A stretch of 10,737 nt of DNA. Source: Pseudomonadota bacterium (GTDB lineage: Bacteria > Myxococcota_A > Polyangia > Polyangiales > Sandaracinaceae). Of this stretch, positions 1-8,102 are shown one piece after another. Under the pieces are notes generated by a model. The model was not told the origin of the DNA. It was given only the letters and a program-made list of their open reading frames with translations, and did no database searches. The translations under genes and the position numbers were made by a program. Location: NCBI GenBank assembly GCA_023427125.1, contig JAEZBP010000154.1:1-10737 (forward strand), read 5' to 3'. Position 1 is the stretch's first letter. Each line of letters starts with the position of its first letter.

Positions 1-4
1 CGCC

Positions 5-19
5 CTCGTGAATAATCCG
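5..19 (+). repeat. A/T-rich spacer element, copy 1
   Basis: The stretch reads CTCG, then a short variable piece, then GAATAATCCG (10-19). It stands immediately before the first block of 21-bp units. It is unusually A/T-rich for this sequence and matches the element at 212-229 at 9 of 10 positions in the core. The two cores start exactly 210 bp apart. It may be part of a higher-order repeat that continues left of the window. Confidence 0.5.
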
Positions 20-23
20 GGCT

Positions 24-419
24 AGCACTCCCGCCCTCCGAGCCTGCCCCACTTCGGCTCGCGCCTGCACGACTCGGGGGATTGCTGCACGACTATAGGG
101 ATCGACTGCACGACTCCGGTTCGAGCCTGCCCGAGCTCCGAAGACGGTTGCCCAACTTCGTCTCGCGCTTGCCCGGCCTCGCTTCGCGGCTGCCCGACCG
201 TCAGCATACCGCTCGAGTAGAATTATCCGTTGCCCAACTTGGGCTCGGGCCTGCCCAGGTGCGAAAAACGCTTGCCCGACTTCGCTTTTCGCTTGCCCGA
301 CTTCGCTTTTCGCTTGCGCGCCTTCGCTTTTCGCTTGCGCGCCTTCGCCTCGCGCTTGCCCAAGCTCGGCAAACGCCTGCCCGACTCCGTCTCATGGCTG
401 CCCGCTCGCGAGCAGCGGC
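24..419. repeat. Degenerate 21-bp tandem repeat array in two blocks
   Basis: A TGCCC/TGCAC/TGCGC core on the plus strand recurs at 45, 66, 86, 107, 128, 149, 170 and 191, then at 231, 252, 273, 294, 315, 336, 357, 378 and 399. All steps are 21 bp except one of 20 and a 40-bp step across the spacer. A weaker unit is visible at 24. The units at 273 and 294 are identical. Read on the minus strand, the best units are one GTCGGGC 7-mer followed by two AAGCGAA 7-mers, so the 21-mer itself looks like 7+7+7. Any reading frame gives heptad-like peptides (for example RLPDFAF), but the 20-bp unit and the 40-bp spacer shift the phase, so no single frame translates the whole array. It lies directly 3' of the ABC-F gene. 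I know of no named family for it. The periodicity is seen directly; the function is unknown. Confidence 0.9.
212..229 (+). repeat. A/T-rich spacer element, copy 2
   Basis: CTCG followed by a short variable piece and GAATTATCCG (220-229) separates the two blocks of the 21-bp array and directly precedes the second block. It is the partner of the element at 5-19. TAGAAT at 218-223 resembles a -10 box on the plus strand, but no convincing -35 box sits at the right distance, so I do not call it a promoter. Confidence 0.5.
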
Positions 420-457
420 CTTCGTCTTCGCGCCGGCTCCGCCCCGGGGCTGATCCC

Positions 458-1987
458 TCACTGCGATCGCGCCGGGCGCTCGAGCCACGAGTCCTCCCGA
501 TGGAGGCGGGCACTCCGAAGCGTCCAGCGCTCGGTCGTCGTGCCGGCCGCGAGGCGCGCGTCGTGAGTGACGAGGACGAGCGCTCCCGGATACTGCGCGA
601 GCGCGGCCTCGAGGCGCTCGATCGAGGGCACGTCGAGGTGGTTCGTCGGCTCGTCCAGCATCACGCACCACGCTTGCTTCGCGAGCGCCTCGGCGAGCAG
701 GAGCTTCTTGGCTTCACCCGGCGAGGGATCCTGCGAGGCGAGCAGGCGATCCGGCGCGACGCCGAGCGCCGCGACGAGCGAGAGCGCGCGCCCGCGCTCT
801 TCCGGTGCGAGGGCGCGCAAGCGGACCAGCGACTCGCGGCGCGCCTCCGAAGAGAGCTCCTGCGGCAAGAACAAGAGTCGCTCGCGCGGGAGCGTCCAGC
901 GATCGAAGAGCGCCTCGAGCAGCGTGGTCTTGCCCGCGCCGTTCGCGCCGGACACGTGCACGCGGGTGCCGCGATCGATCGCGAGCGTGGTCGGCTGGAG
1001 GAGGACGCGATCACCCGCCGAGAGCTCGGGCAGCACCGCGTCGAGCAACCGCGCGCGCGGCGCCGCCGCGAAGGCGACGGAGAGCCGGCTCCCGAGCGGC
1101 TTCTCGGCGAACGTCTCTAGGAGCTGATCGAGCGAGCGCTCGGCGCGGGCGCGCATCCGTGCCACCGACCGCGAGTGCGCCGCCTCCCCCATCGCGGCCT
1201 TGCCTTTCGAGAGCGCGCCGCGCGCGTCGTTGTCCTTCGCGCTCTTCATCCGCGCCTTGGCCGAGCGCTGCGCGGTGGCGTCGCGCTCTCGCGTCCGGCG
1301 CGCGTCGAGCTCGCGCTTCACCCGAGCGACCTCCTTCTTCTGCTCGCGCCGCGCGTCTCGGCGCGCGTCTCGCGCCGCGTCCATCTGCGCGCGAGCGTCC
1401 GAGTAGGTGCCGGCGTAGCTCGCGACGAGGCCGCCCTCGACCCAGAGCGTGCGCGTGACGAGCCGATCGAGGAACGCGCGGTCGTGCGCGACGACCAGGC
1501 CGACGCCGCGATAGCCGCGCATCGCGGCGGCGAGCAGGCCGATCGCCTCAGCGTCGAGGTGGTTCGTGGGCTCGTCGAGCAAGAGCACATCCGGATCCTT
1601 CTCGAGCGCGGCGGTCACGCGCCAGCGCTGCTGCTCGCCGGGTGAGAGTGTCTCCCACCGGCCGAGGTCTTCCGGCGCGAGCCCGAGCCGCGCGCGCAGC
1701 CGCGGCGCCTCGCCGTCCCAGCGCCCGGCGAACGCGGCGAGCTCGGCGGTCACGCCATCGGGCGCTTGCCGGCAGAACGCCACCGCGCCCTCGGCTGGCT
1801 CGCGCACCACGCGCCCGGCGAGCGGCGCGAGCTCGCCGGCGATCAAGCGCAGGAGCGTGGTCTTGCCCGCCCCGTTCGGGCCGGCGAGGGCCGTCCAGCC
1901 GGGGGTCAGATCGAGATCGAGATCGGTGAAGAGCGGGGACGCGCCGGCGTGGCCGAACGCGAGACGGACGAGTCGGAGACGAGACAC
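458..1987 (-). CDS. ABC-F family ATP-binding cassette protein
   Basis: This is a soluble protein with two ATPase cassettes and no membrane segments (509 aa), as expected for ABC-F proteins. The family acts on ribosomes as translation factors or as antibiotic ribosome-protection proteins. Cassette 1 has Walker A GPNGAGKT (36-43), signature LSPGE (114-118), Walker B LLLDEP (135-140) and H-loop His168. Cassette 2 has Walker A GANGAGKT (347-354), signature PSPGE (421-425), Walker B VMLDEP (442-447) and His475. Both Walker B motifs run into TNHLD, the ABC-F hallmark. Residues ~195-295 form a highly charged linker rich in Arg, Lys, Ala and Glu, matching the family's interdomain linker. The start is GTG at 1987, supported by AAGG six bases upstream (1994-1997). 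Both signatures carry SPGE where SGGQ/SGGE is usual. The exact subfamily and any resistance role cannot be told from this sequence. Confidence 0.93.
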   Translation of the reverse strand: MSRLRLVRLAFGHAGASPLFTDLDLDLTPGWTALAGPNGAGKTTLLRLIAGELAPLAGRVVREPAEGAVAFCRQAPDGVTAELAAFAGRWDGEAPRLRARLGLAPEDLGRWETLSPGEQQRWRVTAALEKDPDVLLLDEPTNHLDAEAIGLLAAAMRGYRGVGLVVAHDRAFLDRLVTRTLWVEGGLVASYAGTYSDARAQMDAARDARRDARREQKKEVARVKRELDARRTRERDATAQRSAKARMKSAKDNDARGALSKGKAAMGEAAHSRSVARMRARAERSLDQLLETFAEKPLGSRLSVAFAAAPRARLLDAVLPELSAGDRVLLQPTTLAIDRGTRVHVSGANGAGKTTLLEALFDRWTLPRERLLFLPQELSSEARRESLVRLRALAPEERGRALSLVAALGVAPDRLLASQDPSPGEAKKLLLAEALAKQAWCVMLDEPTNHLDVPSIERLEAALAQYPGALVLVTHDARLAAGTTTERWTLRSARLHREDSWLERPARSQ

Positions 1988-2027
1988 GAGGCACCTTGGA
2001 ACGCTGGAGGAACGGCATGCGACGACG

Positions 2028-2048
2028 CACGCCCTTGGTCAGGGCGTG
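2028..2048 (-). terminator. Stem-loop between ATPase remnant and ABC-F gene
   Basis: A perfect 8-bp inverted repeat (CACGCCCT and AGGGCGTG) encloses a 5-base loop. It lies 19 bp downstream of the stop codon of the P-type ATPase remnant and 40 bp upstream of the ABC-F start codon. There is no T-tract after it on the minus strand, so it is not a canonical intrinsic terminator. It could be a terminator remnant of the lost ATPase gene or a leader hairpin of the ABC-F mRNA. The hairpin is seen directly; its role is inferred. Confidence 0.4.
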
Positions 2049-2066
2049 GGAGATCGCGCTCGGGGC

Positions 2067-2426
2067 TCAGCGTTCGGTGGTCATGCGCGACGCCTGGGTA
2101 GGCGTCCCGAGTAACCTGTTTCGACCGTGCGCAGGCGTCAAGCGCCGGCGGCTCGGCTCGGGACGGCGTGAGAGGGCCCGCTTGTGCAGCGCGTCGAGCG
2201 CCAGGAGCGCAGCGGCGGCGGAGAGCCCCATCAGCCACCCCATCAGCGGCGGCCACGTGCCGCCCAGCAGCTCGGCGACGCCAGGGACGCCGACGAAGAC
2301 GAGCAGCAGGGCGAGCTCCGCACCCACCGCCGCGATCAGGAGCGGATTGGTCGCGGGCGCAAGGCGCCAGGCGGGCCTCGAGGCGCTCCGACACGCGAAC
2401 GCGTTGGCCATCTGGCAGAGCGCGAT
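2067..2426 (-). pseudogene. C-terminal fragment of a cation-transporting P-type ATPase
   Basis: The frame reads IALCQMANAFACRS, then RPAWRL, a hydrophobic stretch (NPLLIAAVGAELALLLVFVGVP), then a Trp-Pro-containing second hydrophobic stretch and a basic tail ending at 2067. This is the typical last part of the cation-ATPase C-terminal membrane domain of Ca2+/Mg2+-type P-type ATPases. About 120 residues remain of a protein that is normally 850-950 aa. The phosphorylation site DKTGT, the nucleotide-binding domain and most membrane helices are absent. The similarity begins abruptly at about 2426, where the upstream sequence is in another frame and belongs to dehydrogenase E1-alpha. ATG at 2411 could in principle start a 114-aa peptide, but it is much more likely a non-functional remnant. 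The family call is from memory of the motif. Confidence 0.75.
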
Positions 2427-3041
2427 CGACCTTCTCCGAGGGGATCCCGTAGGTCGGCGGCTTCTGCCAGATCTCGACGTTCGACTGGTGGCGCGCGAGC
2501 GCCGTGCCCATCGAGTACTGATTGTTCTCGCACAGGAAGAGCACCGGCAGGCGCCAGAGCGCCGCGAGGTTGAGCGACTCGTGGAACGCGCCCTCGTCGG
2601 CCGCGCCGTCGCCGAAGAAGCACGCGGTCACGCGGCGGCGCGCCTGCAGCTTGTCGGCGAGCGCGATACCCACGGCGACGGGGAGCCCGGCGCCGACGAT
2701 CGCGTGGCCACCATAGAAGCAGCGCTCGGTGCAGAAGAAGTGCATGGAGCCGCCGCGCCCGCGCGAGCAGCCGGTCGACTTGCCGAGCATCTCGCCGAGG
2801 ATCGCGGCCATCGCGAGCCCGCGCAGCAGGCCGTGGCCGTGCTCGCGGTAGGTCGCGACGATCGCGTCGTCGTCCGCGAGCGCTTCGATCGCGCCGACCG
2901 CGACCGCCTCCTCACCGACGTAGAGGTGGAGGAAGCCGCTGATCTTGCCCTGCGTATAGAGCTCGGCCGACTTCTCCTCGAGGCGCCGGATGCGGAGCAT
3001 CTGCCGGAGCAGGTGCACGAAGTGCTCTCGGGAGGCCGCGC

Positions 3042-3045
<4 letters not shown>
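2425..3045 (-). pseudogene. pdhA: Truncated pyruvate/acetoin dehydrogenase E1 alpha subunit
   Basis: The family uses thiamine diphosphate to decarboxylate a 2-oxo acid or acetoin within a dehydrogenase complex. The start is GTG at 3045, overlapping the ligase stop as GTGA, with GGGGAG six bases upstream (3052-3057). Recognisable motifs include RRLEEKSAELY (21-30 region), LYVGEEAVAVGA, ATYREHGHGLLRG (64-76), GCSRGRGGSMH (92-102) and the thiamine diphosphate motif GDG (145-147) ... ENN (173-175). Family-like sequence ends at about residue 207 (IPSEKVD). A complete E1 alpha is about 320-370 aa. The missing third includes the RGHS-type phosphorylation/cofactor loop. After the junction the frame stays open to 1906, adding about 170 residues of out-of-frame ATPase and ABC-F sequence. 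No E1-beta or E2 gene follows. I treat it as broken; a chimeric protein or an assembly join are alternatives. Confidence 0.8.
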
Positions 3046-4808
<1,763 letters not shown>

Positions 4809-4902
4809 CCTGTATTCGCGACGTGCGCACCTCGGGACGCTCGGCAACGTGTCCGCCATCACGGCCTGGCGCGTGATCCCGGCGTGACTAGGCGCGTCGA
4901 TC
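4809..4902. promoter_or_regulatory. Divergent intergenic region between ligase and hydrogenase operon
   Basis: This is the only gap between two head-to-head gene sets, so both promoters probably lie here. It contains an 8-bp perfect palindrome GTGCGCAC (4823-4830). I cannot identify convincing -35/-10 boxes or a sigma-54 pair on either strand. The assignment rests on gene orientation. Confidence 0.5.
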
Positions 4903-4914
4903 GTGGCGATCGAC
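4896..4914. promoter_or_regulatory. 19-bp inverted repeat at the hydrogenase operon start
   Basis: Perfect 8-bp arms GTCGATCG and CGATCGAC flank TGG, and the GTG start codon of the first operon gene lies inside (4903-4905). The position would suit an operator or a translation-controlling hairpin. Caution: CGATCG-type words are frequent throughout this window, so chance is a real possibility. Confidence 0.3.
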
Positions 4915-5364
4915 CCCTCCATGCTCGACGCCGTGCCGCTCTTCGCGGGCGTCGCCGAGCCCTCCCGCGGGCGGCTGGCGAGCGCCGCCGAGCTCGTCCA
5001 CGCGCGCGGCGGGAGCGTGCTCTTCGAAGAAGGTGAGCCCGCCGAAGACGTCTACTTCCTCCTCGAAGGACGCGTCGCGCTGAGCCTGCGCCTGCCCGGA
5101 CGATCGGCGATGACCGTGCTCTCCCTGCGCCCGGGCGATCTCACGGGGTGGTCGGGGATCCTCGGCGGCCCTCGCGTGGCCACCGCGCGGGCCGTCGAGG
5201 ACGCGCGGCTGCTCCGGATCTCCGGCCGTGACCTCGCGGAGATCTGCGAGAAGGACCACGAGCTCGGGTATCGCGTGATGGGCAAGCTCGCCGCCGAGCT
5301 CGCGCGCCGCCTCCACGACGCGCGCCTGCAGCTCCTCGACGTGTACGGAGAGCCGGGTGCCTGA
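4903..5364 (+). CDS. Cyclic-nucleotide-binding-domain protein without DNA-binding domain
   Basis: A 153-aa protein consisting of one Crp/Fnr-type effector domain. The segment 13-62 contains the beta-roll turns GSVLFEEGEPAEDVYFLLEGRV, followed by RPGD (76-79). The region equivalent to the phosphate-binding cassette reads GWSGI...PRVAT (82-94). The Glu usually found in cAMP-binding cassettes is missing, so it may bind another ligand or none. The chain ends after the C-helix (~115-147); there is no helix-turn-helix, so it is unlikely to bind DNA itself. The start is GTG 4903; ATG 4921 is possible but has no ribosome-binding site. It overlaps the next gene by 8 bp and leads the hydrogenase operon, suggesting a regulatory or accessory role for the hydrogenase. 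That role is inference. Confidence 0.82.
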   Translation: MAIDPSMLDAVPLFAGVAEPSRGRLASAAELVHARGGSVLFEEGEPAEDVYFLLEGRVALSLRLPGRSAMTVLSLRPGDLTGWSGILGGPRVATARAVEDARLLRISGRDLAEICEKDHELGYRVMGKLAAELARRLHDARLQLLDVYGEPGA

Positions 5365-7327
5365 GCCCGATCGCGCCGGCGCAGCGCGCGCCATCCCGCG
5401 CGCGGAGATCGGCGCGCTCTTCGCCGCCCTGCACGCGGAGGGCCTCGGCATCGTGGGTCCCACCGTGCGCGACGGCGCGATCATGCTCGAGCCGATCGAC
5501 ACGCCCGACCAGCTCCCGATCGGGTGGAGCGACGAGCAGGCGCCGGCCAAGTACCGGTTGGTCCATCGAGACGAGGAGACGCTCTTCGACTACGTGAACG
5601 GGCCGAGCTCCTGGAAGCAGGTGCTCTTCCCCGCGCGCGAGCCGCTCTACACGGTGCGCCGGCGCCCCGACGGCCGCCTCGGCTTCACCCCGGCGGTGCC
5701 CGACGCGCCGGAGCGCGCCTTCCTCGGCGTGCGCGCTTGCGATCTCGCGGCCATTCACGTGCACGACCGGACGCTCCTCGAGAACGCCTACGCCGACTCG
5801 CGCTACGCCGCGCGACGCGCGCGCGTCTTCGTCATCGCCGTCACCTGCCTGCGCGCCGGCCCGCTCTGCTTCTGCGCATCGATGGAGACCGGCCCGCGCG
5901 TCGGCGAGGGCGCCGACCTCGTGCTCACCGAGCTCGGCGACACGCTGCTGGTCGAAGCGGGGAGCGAGCGCGGCGAGCGCCTCGCGGCGAGCCTGAGCTC
6001 GCGCCCGGCGACCGACGACGAGCTCGCCGCACGCGACGCCGGCCTCGCACGGGCGACGCGCGAGATGGGGCGCTCGATGGACACCGAGCGCCTCCCGGAG
6101 ATCCTCTTCGGCAACCTCGACCATCCCCGCTGGGACGACGTGGCGGCGCGCTGCCTCTCGTGCGGCAACTGCACGCAGGTGTGCCCGACCTGCTTCTGCG
6201 CCGGCGTCGAGGAGCGCTCCGATCTCGACGGCGCCGAGAGCGAGCGCGCTCGGATCTGGGAGTCGTGCTTCACCCAGGAGCACGGGATGATCCATGGCCT
6301 CGATCCACGCCCGACCATCCTCGATCGCTACCGTCAATGGCTCACCCACAAGGTCGGCTCGTGGGTCTCGCAGACCGGCGTCTCGGGCTGCGTCGGCTGC
6401 GGGCGCTGCATCGCGTGGTGTCCGGTCGGGATCGATCTGACGGAGGAGGTCGCCGCCATCCGAGCGAGCGCCGCGCCCGAGGTGACGATGCCGAGGGCGC
6501 CGCCGCTCCGTCGTGATGCCGCCCCGATGGAAGACCTCGTCCCGCGCGAGGCGGAGGTCGTGCGCGTCCACCGCGAGACGGATGACGTGGTGACGCTGAG
6601 CCTCCGCGTGGAGCGCCCGACCTCGTGGGGGCCGGGCCAGTTCCAGATGCTCTCGCTCCCGGCGATCGGCGAGGCGGCGATCTCGATCGCCGGAGGCGAC
6701 GCGGAGACGCTCGAGCACACCATCCGCGGCGTCGGCGAGGTGAGCCGCGCGCTCGTGGCGCTCACGCCCGGCGCGCGGGTAGGGGTGCGGGGGCCCTACG
6801 GAAGAGGCTGGCCGCTCGCGGAGAGCCGAGGTCGGGCCGTCACGGTGATCGCGGGCGGCGTGGGCCTCGCGCCGCTGCGCGCCGGCATCGTCGCGATGCT
6901 GGCGGAGCCGGAGGCGTACCCCGAGGTGCGCGTCATCTACGGTGCGCGCACGCCGGCCGATCGGCTCTACGCGGAGGAGCTCGACACGTGGAGCCGAGGC
7001 GCGAGCGTCGAGGTCACGGTCGATCGCGCCGCGCCGAGCTGGAAGGGCCACGTCGGCGTGGTGACCGGGCTCCTTCGCGGGCTCGAGCATGGGGAGGATG
7101 GCGTCTACTTTCTTTGCGGTCCCGAGATCATGATGCGCTTCACCATCGAGGCGCTCTCGAGGGCGGGCGTGGCGCCGGCGCGCATTCATCTCTCGATGGA
7201 GCGCAACATGAAGTGCGCCGCCGGCTTCTGCGGGCGCTGCCAGTACGGTCCCTACTTCGTGTGCAAGGACGGTCCCGTCTTCCGCTGGGACGAGGCTCGC
7301 CTGCTCTTCGGTCGCGATGGCTTCTGA
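5357..7327 (+). CDS. hydB-hydG: Fused HydB-HydG diaphorase subunit of group 3b NiFe hydrogenase
   Basis: This 656-aa protein carries electrons between the hydrogenase and NAD(P)(H). Residues 1-~375 match the beta subunit (HydB). They include an N-terminal domain with Cys128, Cys164, Cys171 and Cys173, then two ferredoxin-type [4Fe-4S] motifs, CLSCGNCTQVC (266-276) followed by PTCFC, and CVGCGRCIAWCP (345-356). After a Pro/Arg-rich linker (~375-395), residues ~396-656 match the gamma subunit (HydG), a ferredoxin-reductase-like flavoprotein. It shows GPGQFQM (425-431), GPYGRGWP (479-486), nucleotide-binding GGVGLAPLR (500-508), CGPE (587-590), and a [2Fe-2S] set Cys620, 625, 628, 636. In the archaeal sulfhydrogenases the two are separate genes in the same order. 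The start is GTG 5357 with GGAG six bases upstream, overlapping the previous gene by 8 bp. No frameshift is seen at the joint. NADP versus NAD preference is not decided. Confidence 0.92.
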   Translation: MPEPDRAGAARAIPRAEIGALFAALHAEGLGIVGPTVRDGAIMLEPIDTPDQLPIGWSDEQAPAKYRLVHRDEETLFDYVNGPSSWKQVLFPAREPLYTVRRRPDGRLGFTPAVPDAPERAFLGVRACDLAAIHVHDRTLLENAYADSRYAARRARVFVIAVTCLRAGPLCFCASMETGPRVGEGADLVLTELGDTLLVEAGSERGERLAASLSSRPATDDELAARDAGLARATREMGRSMDTERLPEILFGNLDHPRWDDVAARCLSCGNCTQVCPTCFCAGVEERSDLDGAESERARIWESCFTQEHGMIHGLDPRPTILDRYRQWLTHKVGSWVSQTGVSGCVGCGRCIAWCPVGIDLTEEVAAIRASAAPEVTMPRAPPLRRDAAPMEDLVPREAEVVRVHRETDDVVTLSLRVERPTSWGPGQFQMLSLPAIGEAAISIAGGDAETLEHTIRGVGEVSRALVALTPGARVGVRGPYGRGWPLAESRGRAVTVIAGGVGLAPLRAGIVAMLAEPEAYPEVRVIYGARTPADRLYAEELDTWSRGASVEVTVDRAAPSWKGHVGVVTGLLRGLEHGEDGVYFLCGPEIMMRFTIEALSRAGVAPARIHLSMERNMKCAAGFCGRCQYGPYFVCKDGPVFRWDEARLLFGRDGF

Positions 7328-8102
7328 GCACAGCTGCCTCCCGCGCCTCGGCGTGTTCAAGCTAGCCTCGTGCGACGGCTGCCAGCTGACCCTGCTCGAC
7401 TGCGAGGACGAGCTGCTCGCGCTCGCCGAGCGCGTCGAGATCGTGCACTTCGTCGAGGCCAGCTCACGCCTCGCGCCCGAGGGGCCCTTCGACTTGGTCT
7501 TGATCGAGGGCTCGGTGAGCACGCCCGAGCAGCTCGAGCGCGTGAAGCAGGTCCGCGCCGCGACCAAGCGCCTCGTCACCATCGGCGCGTGCGCGACCGC
7601 CGGCGGCGTCCAAGCGCTCCGCAACGGGCGCGACACGAGCGCGTTCCTGCGCGTCGTCTATGCGCGCCCCGAGTACATCGACACCCTCGCGACGTCGACG
7701 GCCGTGTCCGCGCACGTGAAGGTCGACTTCGAGCTCCAGGGCTGTCCGATCACGAAGGCGCAGCTGCTCGAGGTGGTCACCGCGTTCCTCGTCGGTCGCA
7801 AGCCGGGCATCTCGAACGAGAGCGTCTGCATGGAGTGCAAGCGGAGAGGCCTCGTGTGCGTGCTGGTGGCGCGCGACGAGCCCTGCCTCGGCCCCGTGAC
7901 CCACGCCGGCTGCGGCGCCCTCTGCCCCGGCTACTCCCGCGCCTGCTACGGCTGCTTCGGCCCCAAGGAGAGCCCGAACACCGCGTCGCTCGCGGCGCGC
8001 TTCGCGGGTGACGGCATGGCCAAGGCCGACCTCGTGCGACGCTTCCGCGGCATCTACAACCAGGCGACGGCCTTCCGAGACGAGGCGGATCGTCATGAGT
8101 GA
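7317..8102 (+). CDS. hydD: Group 3b NiFe hydrogenase small subunit (HydD)
   Basis: A 261-aa small subunit that relays electrons from the NiFe site through three [4Fe-4S] clusters. The proximal cluster ligands are Cys19 and Cys22 (CDGCQL), Cys92 (IGACAT) and Cys143 (QGCP). The conserved EGSV follows at 64-67. Eight further Cys, at 171, 174, 181, 190, 199, 203, 210 and 213, supply two more [4Fe-4S] clusters, as expected for group 3. There is no Tat signal or membrane anchor, so the enzyme is cytoplasmic. It overlaps HydBG by 11 bp (ATG 7317) and the large subunit by 8 bp, which points to translational coupling; no strong ribosome-binding site is visible. Confidence 0.95.
   Translation: MASEHSCLPRLGVFKLASCDGCQLTLLDCEDELLALAERVEIVHFVEASSRLAPEGPFDLVLIEGSVSTPEQLERVKQVRAATKRLVTIGACATAGGVQALRNGRDTSAFLRVVYARPEYIDTLATSTAVSAHVKVDFELQGCPITKAQLLEVVTAFLVGRKPGISNESVCMECKRRGLVCVLVARDEPCLGPVTHAGCGALCPGYSRACYGCFGPKESPNTASLAARFAGDGMAKADLVRRFRGIYNQATAFRDEADRHE

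Noticed and set aside
24..419. CRISPR array
   Set aside because: The units are contiguous 21-mers that vary internally, with no separate spacers of similar length and no cas genes in the window.
230..1120. Plus-strand frame containing RLPDFAF heptads and continuing over the ABC-F gene
   Set aside because: The heptads are only the 21-bp repeat read through. The frame does not cover the left block, and downstream it is a shadow of the ABC-F gene.
1548..2030. 160-codon minus-strand frame starting ahead of the ABC-F gene, considered as a leader peptide
   Set aside because: It overlaps the ABC-F coding region deeply, is Arg-rich and lacks a ribosome-binding signal or motif.
5141..7636. 831-codon open frame on the minus strand opposite HydBG and HydD
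   Set aside because: Its product is Arg/Ala/Glu/His-rich and low in complexity, with no recognisable motif, while the plus strand encodes well-conserved hydrogenase subunits. Long antisense frames are expected at this GC content.
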